Assembly: GCF_000269985.1 (NCBI RefSeq)
Contig: NC_016109.1
Location: forward strand, 5,394,001 to 5,458,000
Direction of reading: 5' to 3'
Source of the DNA: Kitasatospora setae KM-6054
Lineage (GTDB): Bacteria; Actinomycetota; Actinomycetes; Streptomycetales; Streptomycetaceae
DNA: 64,000 nucleotides
The translations under genes were made by a program, and so were the position numbers. This document shows, one piece after another, positions 42,048 through 50,013 of this stretch. Numbering within the stretch: the first letter of the stretch is position 1; every line of letters starts with the position of its first letter. The notes under the pieces were generated by a model. That model ran no database searches, had not been told where the DNA came from, and was given only the letters and a program-made list of their open reading frames with translations.

Positions 42048-43103
42048 TCAGTCGCCCTCGGAAGCCTCGCGGGTGGCCAGCAGGCGGCGCAGCGAGTACA
42101 GCCGGGCCGGGTCGGCGTGCCCGTCGGCGACCCAGGCGTCCAGCGCGCAGTCCGGCTCGTCGTGCGAGCAGGCCCGCGGGCAGCCCTCGGTGCCCGGTTC
42201 GAGGTCCGGGAAGGCGTGGATCACCCGGGACGGGTCGATGTGGGACAGGCCGAAGGAGCGGAAGCCCGGGGTGTCGATCACCCAGCCCGGGTCCAGCGCC
42301 TTCTTCGAGCCCGGCTTGGCGCCGGGCGGCGGCGGCAGCCGCAGGGCCAGCGCGGAGACCGTGGTGTGCCGGCCGCGGCCGGTGACCGCGTTGACCCGGC
42401 CGGTGCTCCGCCGGTGCTCCGGGACCAGCGCGTTGACCAGGGTGGTCTTCCCGACGCCGGAGTGCCCGATGAACACCGTGGTCCGCCCGCGCAGGTGCTC
42501 CCGGACGGCCTCCGCGCCGACCGTCTCCAGCTGGTCGGCCCGGGTCACCACGTAGTCGATGCCGAGCGCCGCGTACGACTCCAGCAGCTCGTCGGCCGGC
42601 GCCAGGTCCGCCTTGGTCAGCACCAGCAGCGGCTCCATCCCGGCGTCGTACGCGGCCACCAGGCAGCGGTCGATCAGCCGCGGCCGCGGCTCCGGGTTGG
42701 CCAGCGCGGTGACGATGGCCATCTGCTGGGCGTTGGCGACCACGATCCGCTCGTACGGGTCGTCGTCGTCCGCGGTGCGGCGCAGCACCGAGCTGCGCTC
42801 CTCGACCCGGACGATCCGGGCCAGCGTGTCCGGCTCGCCGGACAGGTCGCCGACCACGTTGACGACGTCGCCCACGACGACGCCCTTGCGGCCCAGCTCG
42901 CGGGCCTTCATCGCGACGACCTGGCGCTCGTCCTTCGTACCGCCGTCGACCAGGCAGGTCATCCGGCCCCGGTCCACGGTGAGGATCATCGCCTCCGCGG
43001 CGTCCTCGTGCTTGGGCCGGATCCGGGTGCGGGGGCGGGAGCCCCGGCGGCCCGGGCGGGTGCGGATGTCGTCCTCGTCGGCGTTCTTGTCGTAGCGGCG
43101 CAT
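42048..43103 (-). CDS. rsgA: Ribosome small subunit-dependent GTPase RsgA
   Basis: A 351-residue circularly permuted GTPase that checks late 30S subunit maturation. Permuted motif order is visible: G4 LTKADL, then G1 GHSGVGKTTL, then G3 DTPGFRSFGL. An N-terminal OB-fold (VDRGRMTCLVDGG...VVGDVV) precedes them, and a C-terminal zinc knuckle (GCPRACSHDEPDCALDAWVADG) follows. The first 35 residues are very basic. GGGGGAT lies upstream of the ATG. It follows aroA by 15 bp on the same strand, so the two are probably one operon. Confidence 0.93.
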   Translation of the reverse strand: MRRYDKNADEDDIRTRPGRRGSRPRTRIRPKHEDAAEAMILTVDRGRMTCLVDGGTKDERQVVAMKARELGRKGVVVGDVVNVVGDLSGEPDTLARIVRVEERSSVLRRTADDDDPYERIVVANAQQMAIVTALANPEPRPRLIDRCLVAAYDAGMEPLLVLTKADLAPADELLESYAALGIDYVVTRADQLETVGAEAVREHLRGRTTVFIGHSGVGKTTLVNALVPEHRRSTGRVNAVTGRGRHTTVSALALRLPPPPGAKPGSKKALDPGWVIDTPGFRSFGLSHIDPSRVIHAFPDLEPGTEGCPRACSHDEPDCALDAWVADGHADPARLYSLRRLLATREASEGD

Positions 43104-43118
43104 GCTGGTGATCCCCCG

Positions 43119-44438
43119 TCAGCCCTGGCCGAGGAGGTCGGCCCACATCCGCGGGAAGTCCGGCAGCGTCTTCGCCGTGGTCGCCACGTCCTCCACCAGC
43201 ACGCCGTCGACCAGCAGGCCCAGGACGGCGGCGGCGGTGGCCAGCCGGTGGTCCTCGTAGGTGTGGAAGACACCGCCGTGCAGCGGCCGGGGCCGGATCC
43301 GCAGCCCGTCCTCGGTCTCCGTGACGTCGCCGCCCAGCGCGTTGATCTCCCGGGCCAGCGCGGCCAGCCGGTCGGTCTCGTGCAGGCGCAGGTGCGCGAT
43401 GCCGTACAGGTGCGACTCGGAGCCGGCCAGCGCCGCCACCGCCGCGATCACCGGGGTCAGCTCGCCGACGTCGTGCAGGTCCGCCTCGATCCCGCTGATC
43501 TTCCCGGTGCCGGTGAACTCCAGCCCCTCGTCCGTGAATTCGCAGGAACCGCCCATCGCGGTGAAGATCTCCCGCAGCTGGTCGCCGGGCTGGTACGTGT
43601 GCCGCGGCCAGTCCCGGACGGTCACCCGGCCACCGGTGGCCAGCGCCGCCGCGAAGAACGGCGCCGCGTTCGACAGGTCCGGCTCGACCACCAGGTCGCG
43701 GCCGATCAGCGCGCCCGGAGTGACCCGCCAGACGTCCTTCTCCCCGCCGTCCTCCGGCGCGTCGACCTGGCCGCCCGCCTTGCGGACCATGTCGACGGTC
43801 ATCCGGATGTGCGGCAGCGAGGGCACCGACCCGCCGGTGTTGCGGATCTCCACGCCGTGCTGGAACCGGGCCGCGGAGAGCAGCAGCGCCGAGATGAACT
43901 GCGAGGACGACGAGGCGTCCACCTCCACCGGCCCGCCGTCCAGCGCGCCCGTGCCGTGCACGGTCAGCGGGAAACCGCCGCGCCCGCCGTCGTCGATCCG
44001 GGCGCCCAGCACGCGCAGCGCGTCGATCACGCCGTGCTGCGGGCGCTCGTGGCTGCGCGGGTCGCCGTCGAAGTGCACCGGCCCGTCCGCGAGCGCCGCC
44101 AGCGGCGGCAGGAAGCGCATCACCGTCCCGGCGTTGCCCACGTCCACCCGGGCCGGGCCGAGCAGCCGCTCGGCCGGGATCACCCGCCACGCCTCGCCGC
44201 CGCCCGTCCCGCCGGACGCCGCGTTCACCGTCTCCTCGACCGTCACCCCCAGCGCCCGCAGGCCGTCCGCCATCAGCTGCGAGTCGCGGCTGCGCAGCGG
44301 CCGGCGCACCCAGCCCGGACCGTCGGCGAGGGCGGCCAGCACCAGCGCCCGGTTGGTCGCGGACTTCGAGCCGGGGATCGTCACGGTCGCGTCCACGGCG
44401 GCGGTGGCGACGGGAGCGGGCCACAGGGAGTCGGTCAT
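43119..44438 (-). CDS. aroA: 3-phosphoshikimate 1-carboxyvinyltransferase (EPSP synthase)
   Basis: A 439-residue enzyme joining PEP to shikimate-3-phosphate in aromatic amino acid synthesis. Active-site blocks are PGSKSATNRALVLAALADG, GNAGTVMRFLPPLAAL, the SSQFISALLLSA region, and LHETDRLAALAREINALG followed by TYEDHRLATAAAVLGL. These match the typical bacterial family, and length is normal. The ATG at 44438 has TAGACT ending exactly 7 nt upstream and no ribosome site, so the mRNA is probably leaderless. rsgA follows in the same operon. Confidence 0.95.
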   Translation of the reverse strand: MTDSLWPAPVATAAVDATVTIPGSKSATNRALVLAALADGPGWVRRPLRSRDSQLMADGLRALGVTVEETVNAASGGTGGGEAWRVIPAERLLGPARVDVGNAGTVMRFLPPLAALADGPVHFDGDPRSHERPQHGVIDALRVLGARIDDGGRGGFPLTVHGTGALDGGPVEVDASSSSQFISALLLSAARFQHGVEIRNTGGSVPSLPHIRMTVDMVRKAGGQVDAPEDGGEKDVWRVTPGALIGRDLVVEPDLSNAAPFFAAALATGGRVTVRDWPRHTYQPGDQLREIFTAMGGSCEFTDEGLEFTGTGKISGIEADLHDVGELTPVIAAVAALAGSESHLYGIAHLRLHETDRLAALAREINALGGDVTETEDGLRIRPRPLHGGVFHTYEDHRLATAAAVLGLLVDGVLVEDVATTAKTLPDFPRMWADLLGQG

Positions 44439-44466
44439 GGGGCCAAGTCTATGAGGCCCGCCGCCG

Positions 44467-45174
44467 CTACCGGGGCAGCAGCCAGGCCGCCCCCAGCCCC
44501 AGGCAGGCCAGCGCCACCACCAGGAACAGCACCACCCACAACGCCCCCGGCACCCCCGTCAGCCGCGCCAGCTGGTCCGCGTCCGACCCGGGCGCGCCGC
44601 CGCGCCGCCGGGTCACCCACAGCTCCAGCATCGGCCGCACCCCCGCCAGCAGCAGGAACCACACCCCCAGGTAGGCGAACGCCCCCTGCCATTCGGCCGT
44701 CCCGTACCAGGACACCGCGACGAACGCCCCGCCGGTCACCAGCACCGCCGCCACCCCGAACAGGTTGCGCAGCGTCAGCAGCATCGCCGCCAGCAGCGCG
44801 ATCCCGATCCACAGCAGCGCGGTGGTCCGCCCCGCCGCCAGCAGCGCCGCCCCGCCCAGGCCCAGCAGCGACGGCGCCGGGTAGCCCGCCGCCGCGGTCA
44901 GCACCATGCCCGGGCCGGTCGGCCGCCCGGAGGACACCGTCAACCCCGAGGTGTCCGAGTGCAGCCGGATCCCCGCCAGCTTCCGCCTGGTCAGCAGTGC
45001 CGTCAGCCCGTGCCCGCCCTCGTGCGCGATCGTCACCACCGTGCGGGCCGCCCGCCACAGCGGACGCACCGCCACCACCAGCAACGCCACCGCCGCCGTC
45101 CCCCACACCAGCCAGGACGGCGGGTCCGGCTGCGCGGCCGTCAACCGCTCCCACCACGCCGTGAAGTCCACCAC
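44467..45174 (-). CDS. M50-type membrane metallopeptidase
   Basis: A 235-residue polytopic membrane protein. VVTIAHEGGHGLTALLTRRKL near residue 48 carries the HExxH zinc motif (HEGGH) inside a hydrophobic region, and several helices follow (for example LLWIGIALLAAMLLTLRNL). This fits the short M50B-like group with peptidase function unproven. It starts at GTG 45174 with GCGGAGG upstream; a second GTG follows directly. It is divergent from the SRAP gene and ends 28 bp from aroA. Confidence 0.78.
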   Translation of the reverse strand: MVDFTAWWERLTAAQPDPPSWLVWGTAAVALLVVAVRPLWRAARTVVTIAHEGGHGLTALLTRRKLAGIRLHSDTSGLTVSSGRPTGPGMVLTAAAGYPAPSLLGLGGAALLAAGRTTALLWIGIALLAAMLLTLRNLFGVAAVLVTGGAFVAVSWYGTAEWQGAFAYLGVWFLLLAGVRPMLELWVTRRRGGAPGSDADQLARLTGVPGALWVVLFLVVALACLGLGAAWLLPR

Positions 45175-45289
45175 GCCGGCCTCCGCTCACCGTCCGCTTC
45201 CCCTGCCCGGGGCGGGCAGCCTCCCACGGAAGGACGGGCCGCCGGTAGCCGCTGGTTCTGGCCCGCCGCGCTCTGGCAAGCTGGGCGCC

Positions 45290-46027
45290 ATGTGCGGACG
45301 CTTCGCCTCCTCCACCGACCCCGCCGAACTCGTCCGCCTGTTCGGCGTCGAGCAGTGGGACCCGACCGAGACGATCGCGCCCAGCTGGAACGTCGCCCCC
45401 ACCGCGCCGACCTACGCCGTCCTCGACCGCGCCCCGCGCGGACAGCGCCGGCCCGTCCGCCAACTGCACGCGCTGCGCTGGGGCCTGGTGCCCGGCTGGG
45501 CGAACAGCCGGGAGACCGCCGTCAAGATGATCAACGCCCGGGCCGAGACCGTCCACGAGAAACCCGCCTACCGGCAGGCCTACGCCGCCCGGCGCTGCCT
45601 GATACCCGTCGACGGCTACTACGAGTGGCAGACCGCCCCCACCGACGACCTCTCCCGCCCGCCCCGCCGCCCCTACTTCGTCCACCGCGCCGACGGCCAC
45701 CCGCTCGCCCTGGCCGGCCTCTACGAGTTCTGGCGCGACCGCACCCACCCCGGCGACCACCCCGACGCCTGGCTCGTCACCTGCACCATCGTCACCACCG
45801 CCGCCGAACCCCTGCTCGCCCCCGTCCACGAGCGGATGCCGCTCTACCTCGGCCCCGACCGCTGGGACGCCTGGCTCGACCCGCACACCGAGACCGCCGA
45901 CCTCACCCCGCCCCCACCCGGCGACCTCCGCATCCACGCGGTCCCCGACGAGGTCGGCCGGATCCGCAACAACCACCCCGGACTGACCCGGCCGCGCACC
46001 GAGGACGACGACACCACGCTGTTCTGA
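45290..46027 (+). CDS. SOS response-associated peptidase (SRAP/YedK/HMCES family)
   Basis: A 245-residue SRAP protein. Cys2 (MCGRFASS) forms a thiazolidine crosslink to abasic sites in single-stranded DNA after Met removal. WNVAPTAP with the active-site Asn, LRWGLVPGWA, NARAETVHEKPAY, PVDGYYEW with the conserved Glu, and the HERMPLYL His complete the site. It protects or repairs abasic lesions at stalled forks, which suits a neighbourhood rich in repair genes. The start is fixed at ATG 45290 because Cys must be residue 2; a CAAGCT hexamer ends 7 nt upstream (leaderless type). Confidence 0.93.
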   Translation: MCGRFASSTDPAELVRLFGVEQWDPTETIAPSWNVAPTAPTYAVLDRAPRGQRRPVRQLHALRWGLVPGWANSRETAVKMINARAETVHEKPAYRQAYAARRCLIPVDGYYEWQTAPTDDLSRPPRRPYFVHRADGHPLALAGLYEFWRDRTHPGDHPDAWLVTCTIVTTAAEPLLAPVHERMPLYLGPDRWDAWLDPHTETADLTPPPPGDLRIHAVPDEVGRIRNNHPGLTRPRTEDDDTTLF

Positions 46028-46037
46028 ACGGCGAGAA

Positions 46038-46207
46038 GCCCTCCGGGCGGGGGTGGCGGGGGTGGGGAGTGCCCTCCGGGCGGGTGGGGGGACGAGAAGC
46101 CCTTCGGGCGGGGGTGGCGGGGGTGGGGAGAGTGCCCTCCGGGCGGGGGTGGGCAGGTTCTTCCGGTGGGTTCGCGGGGGCAGGCGGGGGAGTGCCCTCC
46201 GGGCGGG
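46038..46207. repeat. G-rich tandem repeats with quadruplex-forming runs
   Basis: A 61-bp unit starts at 46032 and again at 46093. GCCC(T/C)TCCGGGCGGG-type hairpin cores (GCCCTCCGGGCGGG or GCCCTTCGGGCGGG) occur five times (46038, 46071, 46099, 46134, 46194). At 46045-46067 and 46106-46128 four G-runs of at least three are spaced by C, TGGC and T, the pattern of a G-quadruplex. The array fills the gap between the SRAP and hydrolase genes. Confidence 0.8.
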
Positions 46208-46247
46208 TGCGCGGGGGGCGGGGGTGCTCGTCTATACGCTCTGCGGC

Positions 46248-46877
46248 ATGCAGCGGATCATCGCCACTCCCGCCGGGGACGCCCGGCTCCACTGGTTCCG
46301 GGCCGTCGAGCCGCGGGCCGTCCTGCTCCTCGGGCACGGCGCGGGCGGCGGGGTCGAGGCGCCCGACCTGCGGGCGCTCGCCGCCGCGCTGCCGGGCGGC
46401 GGGGTCACCGTGGTGCTCGCCGAGCAGCCGTGGCGGGTGGCCGGGCGCAAGCTCGCCCCGGCGCCGGCCGCGCTCGACGCGGGCTGGCCCGCGCAGTTCG
46501 CGGCAGCCGCGGCGGAGGGCCTGCCGGTGTACGCGGGCGGCCGCAGCGCCGGCGCCCGGGTGGCCTGCCGGACCTCGGCGGGCCTCGGCGCGGCCGGCGT
46601 CCTGGCGCTGGCGTTCCCGCTGCACCCGCCGGGCCGGCCGGAGCGGAGCCGGGCGGACGAGCTGCTCGGCACCGGCCTGCCCACCCTGGTGGTCCAGGGC
46701 GGCGCGGACACCTTCGGCACCCCGGCGGAGTTCCCGGCCCTCCCGACCGGCCACCGGCTGGTGGACGTCCCGCACGCCGGGCACGGCTTCAAGGTCCCGA
46801 AGCGGGCGCCGCTCACCCAGGACGAGGCACTGCGGCTGGTCACGGACGCGGTCGCGGACTGGCTCCGGCCGGTCTGA
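46248..46877 (+). CDS. Alpha/beta hydrolase (dienelactone hydrolase/KANL3-like)
   Basis: A 209-residue single-domain alpha/beta hydrolase. The oxyanion strand LLLGHGAGGGVEAPDL, nucleophile elbow GGRSAGARVA (Ser), acid QGGADTFGTP (Asp) and PHAGHGFKV (His) make a complete triad. The substrate is unknown. ATG 46248 was chosen over the 46053 reading because TACGCT (46235-46240) ends exactly 7 nt upstream and the extension would translate the G-rich repeats. The 200 bp after it contain no gene and lead into the sigR promoter. Confidence 0.82.
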   Translation: MQRIIATPAGDARLHWFRAVEPRAVLLLGHGAGGGVEAPDLRALAAALPGGGVTVVLAEQPWRVAGRKLAPAPAALDAGWPAQFAAAAAEGLPVYAGGRSAGARVACRTSAGLGAAGVLALAFPLHPPGRPERSRADELLGTGLPTLVVQGGADTFGTPAEFPALPTGHRLVDVPHAGHGFKVPKRAPLTQDEALRLVTDAVADWLRPV

Positions 46878-47087
46878 GCCCCCGCTCCGGGGCCGGTGCC
46901 GGGTGCCGCCGGCCCCGGGGCAGGGCAGGGCAGGGCGCCGCGCCCGGGCGGTCCGGCGCTCCGGTGGGGCGGCCGCCGATCACGGCCCCGGGGCTCCGCC
47001 CGCCGGCTCCGGGTCCCGCTCCGGGGCGAGGCCGGGGCGGCAAGGGCGCCGCGCGGGAAGTGAGTTGCGCCTCAGGCGGGGCGGCCG

Positions 47088-47113
47088 GGAATGCGGCGGC
47101 GGCGGGCGGGGTT
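47088..47113 (+). promoter_or_regulatory. SigR-dependent promoter sigRp2
   Basis: GGAAT (47088-47092), 18 nt, then GTT (47111-47113): an exact match to the SigR consensus, 43 bp before the upstream sigR start codon. It gives positive autoregulation of sigR-rsrA. Confidence 0.85.
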
Positions 47114-47155
47114 GCACGAGTCGTCAGAAGATGCCCCGGTGGAAAGGCAGCGTCC

Positions 47156-48064
47156 ATGGGTTCGATCGCGTGCCGCGAGCGGCCGGAAGAGCGGGCGGCG
47201 CAGTCCGCGCTCCTGCCGGACTGGTCGGAGTGGGTTGTCGCGGGCGAGAAGCCGGTCAGCCCGATATCCTCGCTTGCGGGTCGGCCCGAGGTGGGCCGTG
47301 TGCGGGTTTCCGAGGAGGTGGGTCCGGTCGTCGGGACCGATGACGCGGCCGTGTCGGGCGCTGCTGGCGCCGACCAGGGCCGTCCGGAGGGCGAACAGCT
47401 CACCGGCGACGAACTGGCCGAGGCGATCGGCGAGGACACCTTCCGGGTGTCCGAGGACGAGACCGAGGAGGCCCGGCGCGAGCGCTTCGAGCGCGACGCG
47501 CTCGGCTACCTGGATCCGATGTACTCGGCGGCGCTGCGGATGACCCGCAACCCGGCCGACGCGGAGGACCTGCTCCAGGAGGCGTTCGCCAAGGCGTACG
47601 CGTCGTTCCACCAGTTCCGCGAGGGCACCAACCTCAAGGCCTGGCTGTACCGCATCCTCACCAACACGTTCATCAACTCGTACCGCAAGAAGCAGCGCGA
47701 ACCCCAGCGCACCGCGGCCGAGGAGATCGAGGACTGGCAGCTCGCGCGCGCCGAGTCGCACATGTCGACCGGCCTCCGGTCGGCCGAGGCGCAGGCGCTC
47801 GACCACCTGCCCGACAGCGACGTGAAGGACGCGCTGCAGGCGATCCCGGAGGAATTCCGGATCGCGGTCTACCTCGCGGACGTCGAGGGGTTTGCCTACA
47901 AGGAGATCGCGGACATCATGGGTACACCCATCGGTACGGTGATGTCCCGACTGCACCGTGGCCGCCGCCAGTTGCGCGGCATGCTGGAGGACTACGCCCG
48001 CGAGCGGGGGCTGGTCCCGGCCGGTACCGGTGCAGGGCAGGAAGCGAAGGGCGCGGGCTCATGA
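47156..48064 (+). CDS. sigR: RNA polymerase ECF sigma factor SigR
   Basis: The disulfide-stress sigma factor. Region 2 is DPMYSAALRMTRNPADAEDLLQEAFAKAYASF...LKAWLYRILTNTFINSYR and region 4 is ALQAIPEEFRIAVYLADVEGFAYKEIADIMGTPIGTVMSRLHRGRRQLR. The frame opens at ATG 47156 (GGAAAGG upstream), 302 residues. A start at GTG 47318 would give 248 residues beginning GPVVGTD, like the classic short form. The 54-residue extension matches the known unstable SigR-prime isoform of S. coelicolor, made from the autoregulated promoter; TATCCT at 47265 may be the -10 of the constitutive internal promoter. The stop overlaps rsrA by 4 bp. Confidence 0.95.
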   Translation: MGSIACRERPEERAAQSALLPDWSEWVVAGEKPVSPISSLAGRPEVGRVRVSEEVGPVVGTDDAAVSGAAGADQGRPEGEQLTGDELAEAIGEDTFRVSEDETEEARRERFERDALGYLDPMYSAALRMTRNPADAEDLLQEAFAKAYASFHQFREGTNLKAWLYRILTNTFINSYRKKQREPQRTAAEEIEDWQLARAESHMSTGLRSAEAQALDHLPDSDVKDALQAIPEEFRIAVYLADVEGFAYKEIADIMGTPIGTVMSRLHRGRRQLRGMLEDYARERGLVPAGTGAGQEAKGAGS

Positions 48065-48423
48065 GCTGCGGCGATCCGCACGAGACCGAGTGCGGAGAGG
48101 TGCTGGACCACCTCTACGAATTCCTCGACAACGAGATGCCCGAGGGCGACTGCGTCAAGCTCCGGGTGCACTTCGACGAGTGCTCGCCGTGCTTGGAGAA
48201 GTACGGCCTGGAGCAGGCGATCAAGGCGCTGATCAAGCGCTCCTGCGGCTGCGACGACACCCCGACCGACCTCCGCGCCAAGGTGCTGGCCCGGATCGAC
48301 TCGATCCGCACCCAGCGCTCCGGCGAGGTCGACACCTCGGTGATCGAGGTGTCCGCGGTGAGCATCGAGGTGACGGTCGACAAGGCGGCCGGACACGGCT
48401 CGGCGGTCGCCACCGCCGAGTAG
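48061..48423 (+). CDS. rsrA: RsrA, zinc redox-sensitive anti-sigma factor
   Basis: A 120-residue ZAS-family anti-sigma factor that holds SigR until disulfides form and zinc is released. Cysteines at 3, 11, 31, 41, 44, 62 and 64 and His37 are visible; Cys11, His37, Cys41 and Cys44 (HFDECSPC) are the zinc site, at the same numbering as S. coelicolor RsrA. The C-terminal 45 residues are variable. The ATG overlaps the sigR TGA, so the pair is co-translated in balanced amounts. A perfect 20-bp palindrome follows the stop by 1 bp. Confidence 0.95.
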   Translation: MSCGDPHETECGEVLDHLYEFLDNEMPEGDCVKLRVHFDECSPCLEKYGLEQAIKALIKRSCGCDDTPTDLRAKVLARIDSIRTQRSGEVDTSVIEVSAVSIEVTVDKAAGHGSAVATAE

Positions 48424-48424
48424 C

Positions 48425-48444
48425 GCTCACTCGATCGAGTGAGC
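48425..48444. repeat. Perfect 20-bp palindrome after rsrA
   Basis: GCTCACTCGATCGAGTGAGC equals its own reverse complement and begins 2 bp after the rsrA stop. With no loop it is a poor terminator hairpin unless its centre opens, so an operator role is equally possible. Confidence 0.6.
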
Positions 48445-48618
48445 TGTCGCTGCTCCGGCTGCGGCGATACGCGATCGTGCGCCCCGCCCGTGCGGGCGGG
48501 CCCTATTCTCTGACGAGTCCTCACGTCGGAGGGCCCGGTACGGGCGGGGGAGGCCGAGATCGCCAGCGGAAGCGAATGCCAACGCGAGCGGAACGCCGCC
48601 GTCCTGCCGGGCCGGGCC

Positions 48619-50013
48619 GTGCTCTACCTGGCCGCCGTCCTGACGGCCGCGGCCGCCGTGCTGCTGCCGCTGGCCGCGGCCGGACCCGAGTTCGACTGGC
48701 CCCGGATCGGCCTGCTCGCCCTGCTGCACCTGTGCCTGGAGTCGCTGGCCCAGGGCGCCCGCACCCCGTGCGCCCGGATCTGGCGCTGGGTCCGCGGCCG
48801 CTCCGCCGACGAGGCGCACGCCGACCCGCGCGGCAGCGGCTTCTTCCCCGTCCTGTTCGCCGGCGTGCTGATGCTGCCGCCCGCCGCCGCCGCCCTGGTC
48901 GCGCTGCCGGGCGCGCTGCTCGGCCCGGCCGCCCCGCCGCGCGGGCCGCGCCGGCTGTGGAACGGCGCCCAGCTGGCGCTGGCCGCGGCCGCCGCCGCCG
49001 AGGTGTTCCGGCTGCTCGGCGGCGCCCGGCTGCTGCTCGGCACCAGGTTCCCCGGCGCCGCGCTCGGCGCCCTGGCCGCGATCCTGACGTTCTGCCTGGT
49101 CAACGGCGTGCTGGTGGCCGGGATGATCCGGCTGACCCGCGGCGCGGTCGGCCCGGGCGCGCTGGGCGCGCTGCGCCGGGCCGCGCCCGCGGCGCTGCTG
49201 CACGGCGCCGGCGGGCTGATGATCGCGGTGCTCTGGCAGGGCCCGTACGGGGCGTTCGCCGCGGTGCTCGGGCTGCTGCCGCTGACCATCACCGCCTGGC
49301 TGTCCGCGCAGGGCCACCGCGAGCGGGCCGCCCACCGGGCCACCGTGCAGGCGCTGGTGCAGGCCGTCGAGATCAAGGACGCGTACACCCGCGGCCACAG
49401 CGAACGGGTCGGCCGGGCCTCGGTGCTGATCGCCCGCCAGCTCGGCCTGGCCGAGGAGCGGGTCCGCACGCTGCACTTCGCGGGCACCCTGCACGACGTC
49501 GGCAAGCTCGCCGTGGCGACCGAACTGCTGCGCCGCAACGGCCCGTTGACCGACGCGGAGCGGCGCGCGGTGGAGGTGCACCCGGTGTTCGGGCACGAGC
49601 TGGTGCGCCAGCTGGACTTCCTCGGCGAGGGCCGGGACGGCATCCTGCACCACCACGAGCGGATGGACGGCCGCGGCTACCCGCACGGGCTGGCCGGCGA
49701 GCGGATCCCCGAGTTCGCCCGGATCATCTCGGTCGCCGACGCCTTCGACTCGATGACCTCCACCCGCTCCTACCGGCGCGGCCGGCCCGTCCCGGAGGCG
49801 GTCGCCGAACTGGAGCGCTGCGCGGGCAGCCAGTTCGACCCGGTGATGGTCGGCGCGCTGGTCCGGGCGGTCGCCGAGCACGGCTGGCAGCCCGAGCCGC
49901 CGCCGCCCGGCGGCTGGGACGGCGAGGTGCCGGACATCCCGCTCGGCGTGCCCGAACCGGCCCGGCTGCCCCAGCAGAGCGGCACCGGCCTGCCGACCGG
50001 GGGAGCGGCGTGA
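48619..50013 (+). CDS. Membrane HD-GYP domain protein
   Basis: A 464-residue protein with about six N-terminal transmembrane helices (1-240) and a complete HD-GYP domain: HSERVGRAS, LHDVGKLAV, HPVFGHELVRQL, HHHERMDGRGYPHG and ADAFDSMTSTRSYR. HD-GYP proteins hydrolyse cyclic di-GMP or related signals, so a role in development or stress signalling is plausible. Start choice is weak: GTG 48619 has no ribosome site, while GGGGGAGG at about 48546 is followed in frame only by ATC. TATTCT (48504-48509) could be a -10 box. It overlaps the next HD gene by 4 bp (GTGA). Confidence 0.85.
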   Translation: MLYLAAVLTAAAAVLLPLAAAGPEFDWPRIGLLALLHLCLESLAQGARTPCARIWRWVRGRSADEAHADPRGSGFFPVLFAGVLMLPPAAAALVALPGALLGPAAPPRGPRRLWNGAQLALAAAAAAEVFRLLGGARLLLGTRFPGAALGALAAILTFCLVNGVLVAGMIRLTRGAVGPGALGALRRAAPAALLHGAGGLMIAVLWQGPYGAFAAVLGLLPLTITAWLSAQGHRERAAHRATVQALVQAVEIKDAYTRGHSERVGRASVLIARQLGLAEERVRTLHFAGTLHDVGKLAVATELLRRNGPLTDAERRAVEVHPVFGHELVRQLDFLGEGRDGILHHHERMDGRGYPHGLAGERIPEFARIISVADAFDSMTSTRSYRRGRPVPEAVAELERCAGSQFDPVMVGALVRAVAEHGWQPEPPPPGGWDGEVPDIPLGVPEPARLPQQSGTGLPTGGAA

